A DNA stretch of 64,000 nucleotides, taken from the IMG/VR virus record IMGVR_UViG_3300042860_001108, positions 1 through 64,000 of that record. One strand, given 5' to 3'. The position numbers and the translations under genes were made by a program. The DNA is from a virus. Below are positions 62,504 through 64,000 of the stretch, piece after piece; position 1 is the stretch's first letter; each line of letters starts with the position of its first letter. The notes below the pieces were generated by a model. That model worked only from the letters and a program-made list of their open reading frames with translations. It did not search any database and was not told the DNA's origin.

Positions 62504-64000
62504 ATGGCAACGAATATCGACAAAGCGGTGTACAGCGACCCCTCTCTGCCCATAGGGGATTTTGACGCTGGACCAGCCATCGAGATTGAGATCGAAGACC
62601 CCAAAGGGGTCAGCATCGGCATTGACGGCTTGGAGATCGACCTCATGCCTACCAGCCAGGGCAGCGAGGACTTCACGGCCAACCTTGCCGATGAGCTTGA
62701 CGAGGGGGCGCTCAACACCATCGGCGGCGATATCGAGGGCGATATCGATCAGGACAAAAACTCCCGCAAGGACTGGGAGAAAGCCTACACCGAGGGCCTG
62801 AAGCTCTTGGGTCTGCAGATCGAAGAGCGCACCGAGCCGTGGAACGGCGCGTGTGGCGTGTTCCACCCCATGATCACCGAAGCGGTGGTGCGGTTCCAGT
62901 CCGAGATGATCACCGAAACCTTCCCCGCGCAGGGGCCGGTGCGGACCAAGATCATTGGCAAAGAGACGCCAGACGTCAAGGAAGCCGCGATTCGGGTTCA
63001 GGACGACATGAACTTCGAGTTGACCGAGACGATGAAGGAGTTCCGTCCAGAGCATGAGCGCATGCTGTGGAGCCTCCCGGCCACGGGCTCGGCGTTCAAG
63101 AAGGTGTACTACGACCCGAGCCTGGAGCGCCAAGTTTCCATGTTCGTGCCCGCAGAAGACATTCTCCTGCCCTATGGCACCACGGATCTCGACACCTGTA
63201 GACGCCTGACGCACGTCATGCGCAAGAGCAAGAACGAGATTCTCAAGCTGCAGGCAGCGGGGTTTTACCGCGATGTGGAACTAGGCGAGCCCGACAAACA
63301 CCTGACAGACATCCAGAAAGCCAAGGACAAAGAGACAGGCTTCAGTGACCTGAATGACGACAGGTTCACGCTGTACGAGGTGCACGTGGATCTGTGCATC
63401 AAGGAAGACCCGTACGGTGAAGGGGAAGACTCGGAGATTGCGCTGCCCTACGTGGTCACGCTGATCAAGGGCACCAACGACATCCTGGCTATACGGCGCA
63501 ACTGGAACGAGGATGACAAGCTCAAACTCAAGCGCCAGCACTTCGTTCACTACCAGTACATCCCTGGCTTCGGTGCGTACGGCTTCGGCTTGTTCCACCT
63601 GATTGGTGGTTTCGCCAAGAGTGCGACGAGCATCATGCGTCAGCTTGTGGACGCGGGCACGTTGAGCAATCTCCCTGGCGGTCTGAAGAGCCGTGGCCTG
63701 CGGATCAAGGGCGACGACACCCCCATCGCCCCGGGCGAGTTCCGGGACGTGGACATCCCCTCTGGTGCCCTGAGGGACAACATCCTGCCGCTGCCGTACA
63801 AGGAGCCCTCCACGGTCCTGTACCAGTTGCTCGGCAACATCGTGGACGAGGGCAGACGCTTCGCTGCCACTGCCGACATGAAGGTGTCGGACATGTCCGC
63901 CCAGACGCCTGTGGGCACCACCCTGGCGCTGCTCGAGCGCCAGCTTAAGGTCTTGACGGCAGTCCAGGCCCGCACGCACTACTCGCTCAAACAGGAGTTG
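62504..64000 (+). CDS. Portal protein, 3' end off window
   Basis: 499 codons, no stop before the right edge. Acidic N-terminus (residues 1-85), then TEPWNGACGVFHPMITEAVV, FQSEMITETFPAQGPVRTKI, FVPAEDILLPYGTTDLDTC, YQYIPGFGAYGFGLFHLIGG and TAVQARTHYSLKQEL. These match the P22-type podoviral portal that forms the dodecameric DNA gate. It lies 9 nt after the terminase. Roughly the last third is missing. Confidence 0.85.
   Translation, partial: MATNIDKAVYSDPSLPIGDFDAGPAIEIEIEDPKGVSIGIDGLEIDLMPTSQGSEDFTANLADELDEGALNTIGGDIEGDIDQDKNSRKDWEKAYTEGLKLLGLQIEERTEPWNGACGVFHPMITEAVVRFQSEMITETFPAQGPVRTKIIGKETPDVKEAAIRVQDDMNFELTETMKEFRPEHERMLWSLPATGSAFKKVYYDPSLERQVSMFVPAEDILLPYGTTDLDTCRRLTHVMRKSKNEILKLQAAGFYRDVELGEPDKHLTDIQKAKDKETGFSDLNDDRFTLYEVHVDLCIKEDPYGEGEDSEIALPYVVTLIKGTNDILAIRRNWNEDDKLKLKRQHFVHYQYIPGFGAYGFGLFHLIGGFAKSATSIMRQLVDAGTLSNLPGGLKSRGLRIKGDDTPIAPGEFRDVDIPSGALRDNILPLPYKEPSTVLYQLLGNIVDEGRRFAATADMKVSDMSAQTPVGTTLALLERQLKVLTAVQARTHYSLKQEL

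Overview
The window is a lytic-looking tailed-phage genome (Caudoviricetes), most likely a podovirus. It has a family A DNA polymerase, P22-type portal and tail-hub/head-completion homologues, no sheath or tail-tube genes, and one giant (3410-residue) protein of the type ejected with the DNA. No integrase, RNA polymerase or tRNA was found. The coding style is GC-rich. Several early small proteins resemble ones common in Burkholderiales and other betaproteobacterial phages, so a betaproteobacterial, possibly freshwater, host is my inference.

Layout. The morphogenesis genes read rightward: terminase subunits and portal at 60.4-64 kb run off the right edge, and the series resumes at the left edge, so the sequence is probably cut from a circularly permuted genome. 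From 0 to 20 kb come a GroES-like protein, scaffold, major capsid protein, many small virion proteins, two holin-like proteins, a lysozyme and the tail hub. From 20 to 37 kb come three large virion proteins and the giant polyvalent ejection protein, which carries a metallopeptidase-like and an ADP-ribosyltransferase-like module. An endonuclease VII-type homing cassette sits directly behind the capsid gene.

The 37-60 kb arm reads leftward and overlaps the rightward arm slightly at 37 kb. Its left part (37-49 kb) is the replication module: primase-polymerase/DUF927 helicase, HTH regulator, SSB-like protein, SNF2-type helicase interrupted by an intein, HNH, PD-(D/E)xK and VRR-NUC nucleases, a small HExxH protein and DNA polymerase A. 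The rest (49-59.8 kb) holds about 30 small, mostly unknown genes. Those at 49.5-52.2 kb are tightly coupled by 4-nt stop/start overlaps. Those at 52.2-59.8 kb are separated by recurring hairpins and local promoters. The region at 59.85-60.37 kb, between the divergent arms, is non-coding, with opposed promoter candidates and iteron-like repeats.

Most unusual feature: the intein in the helicase (42935-43801) contains a Vsr-like homing endonuclease gene that is not in the intein's frame. It is read in the +1 frame and runs through the intein's C-terminal splicing blocks, so the same bases appear to encode both a splicing domain and a nuclease.
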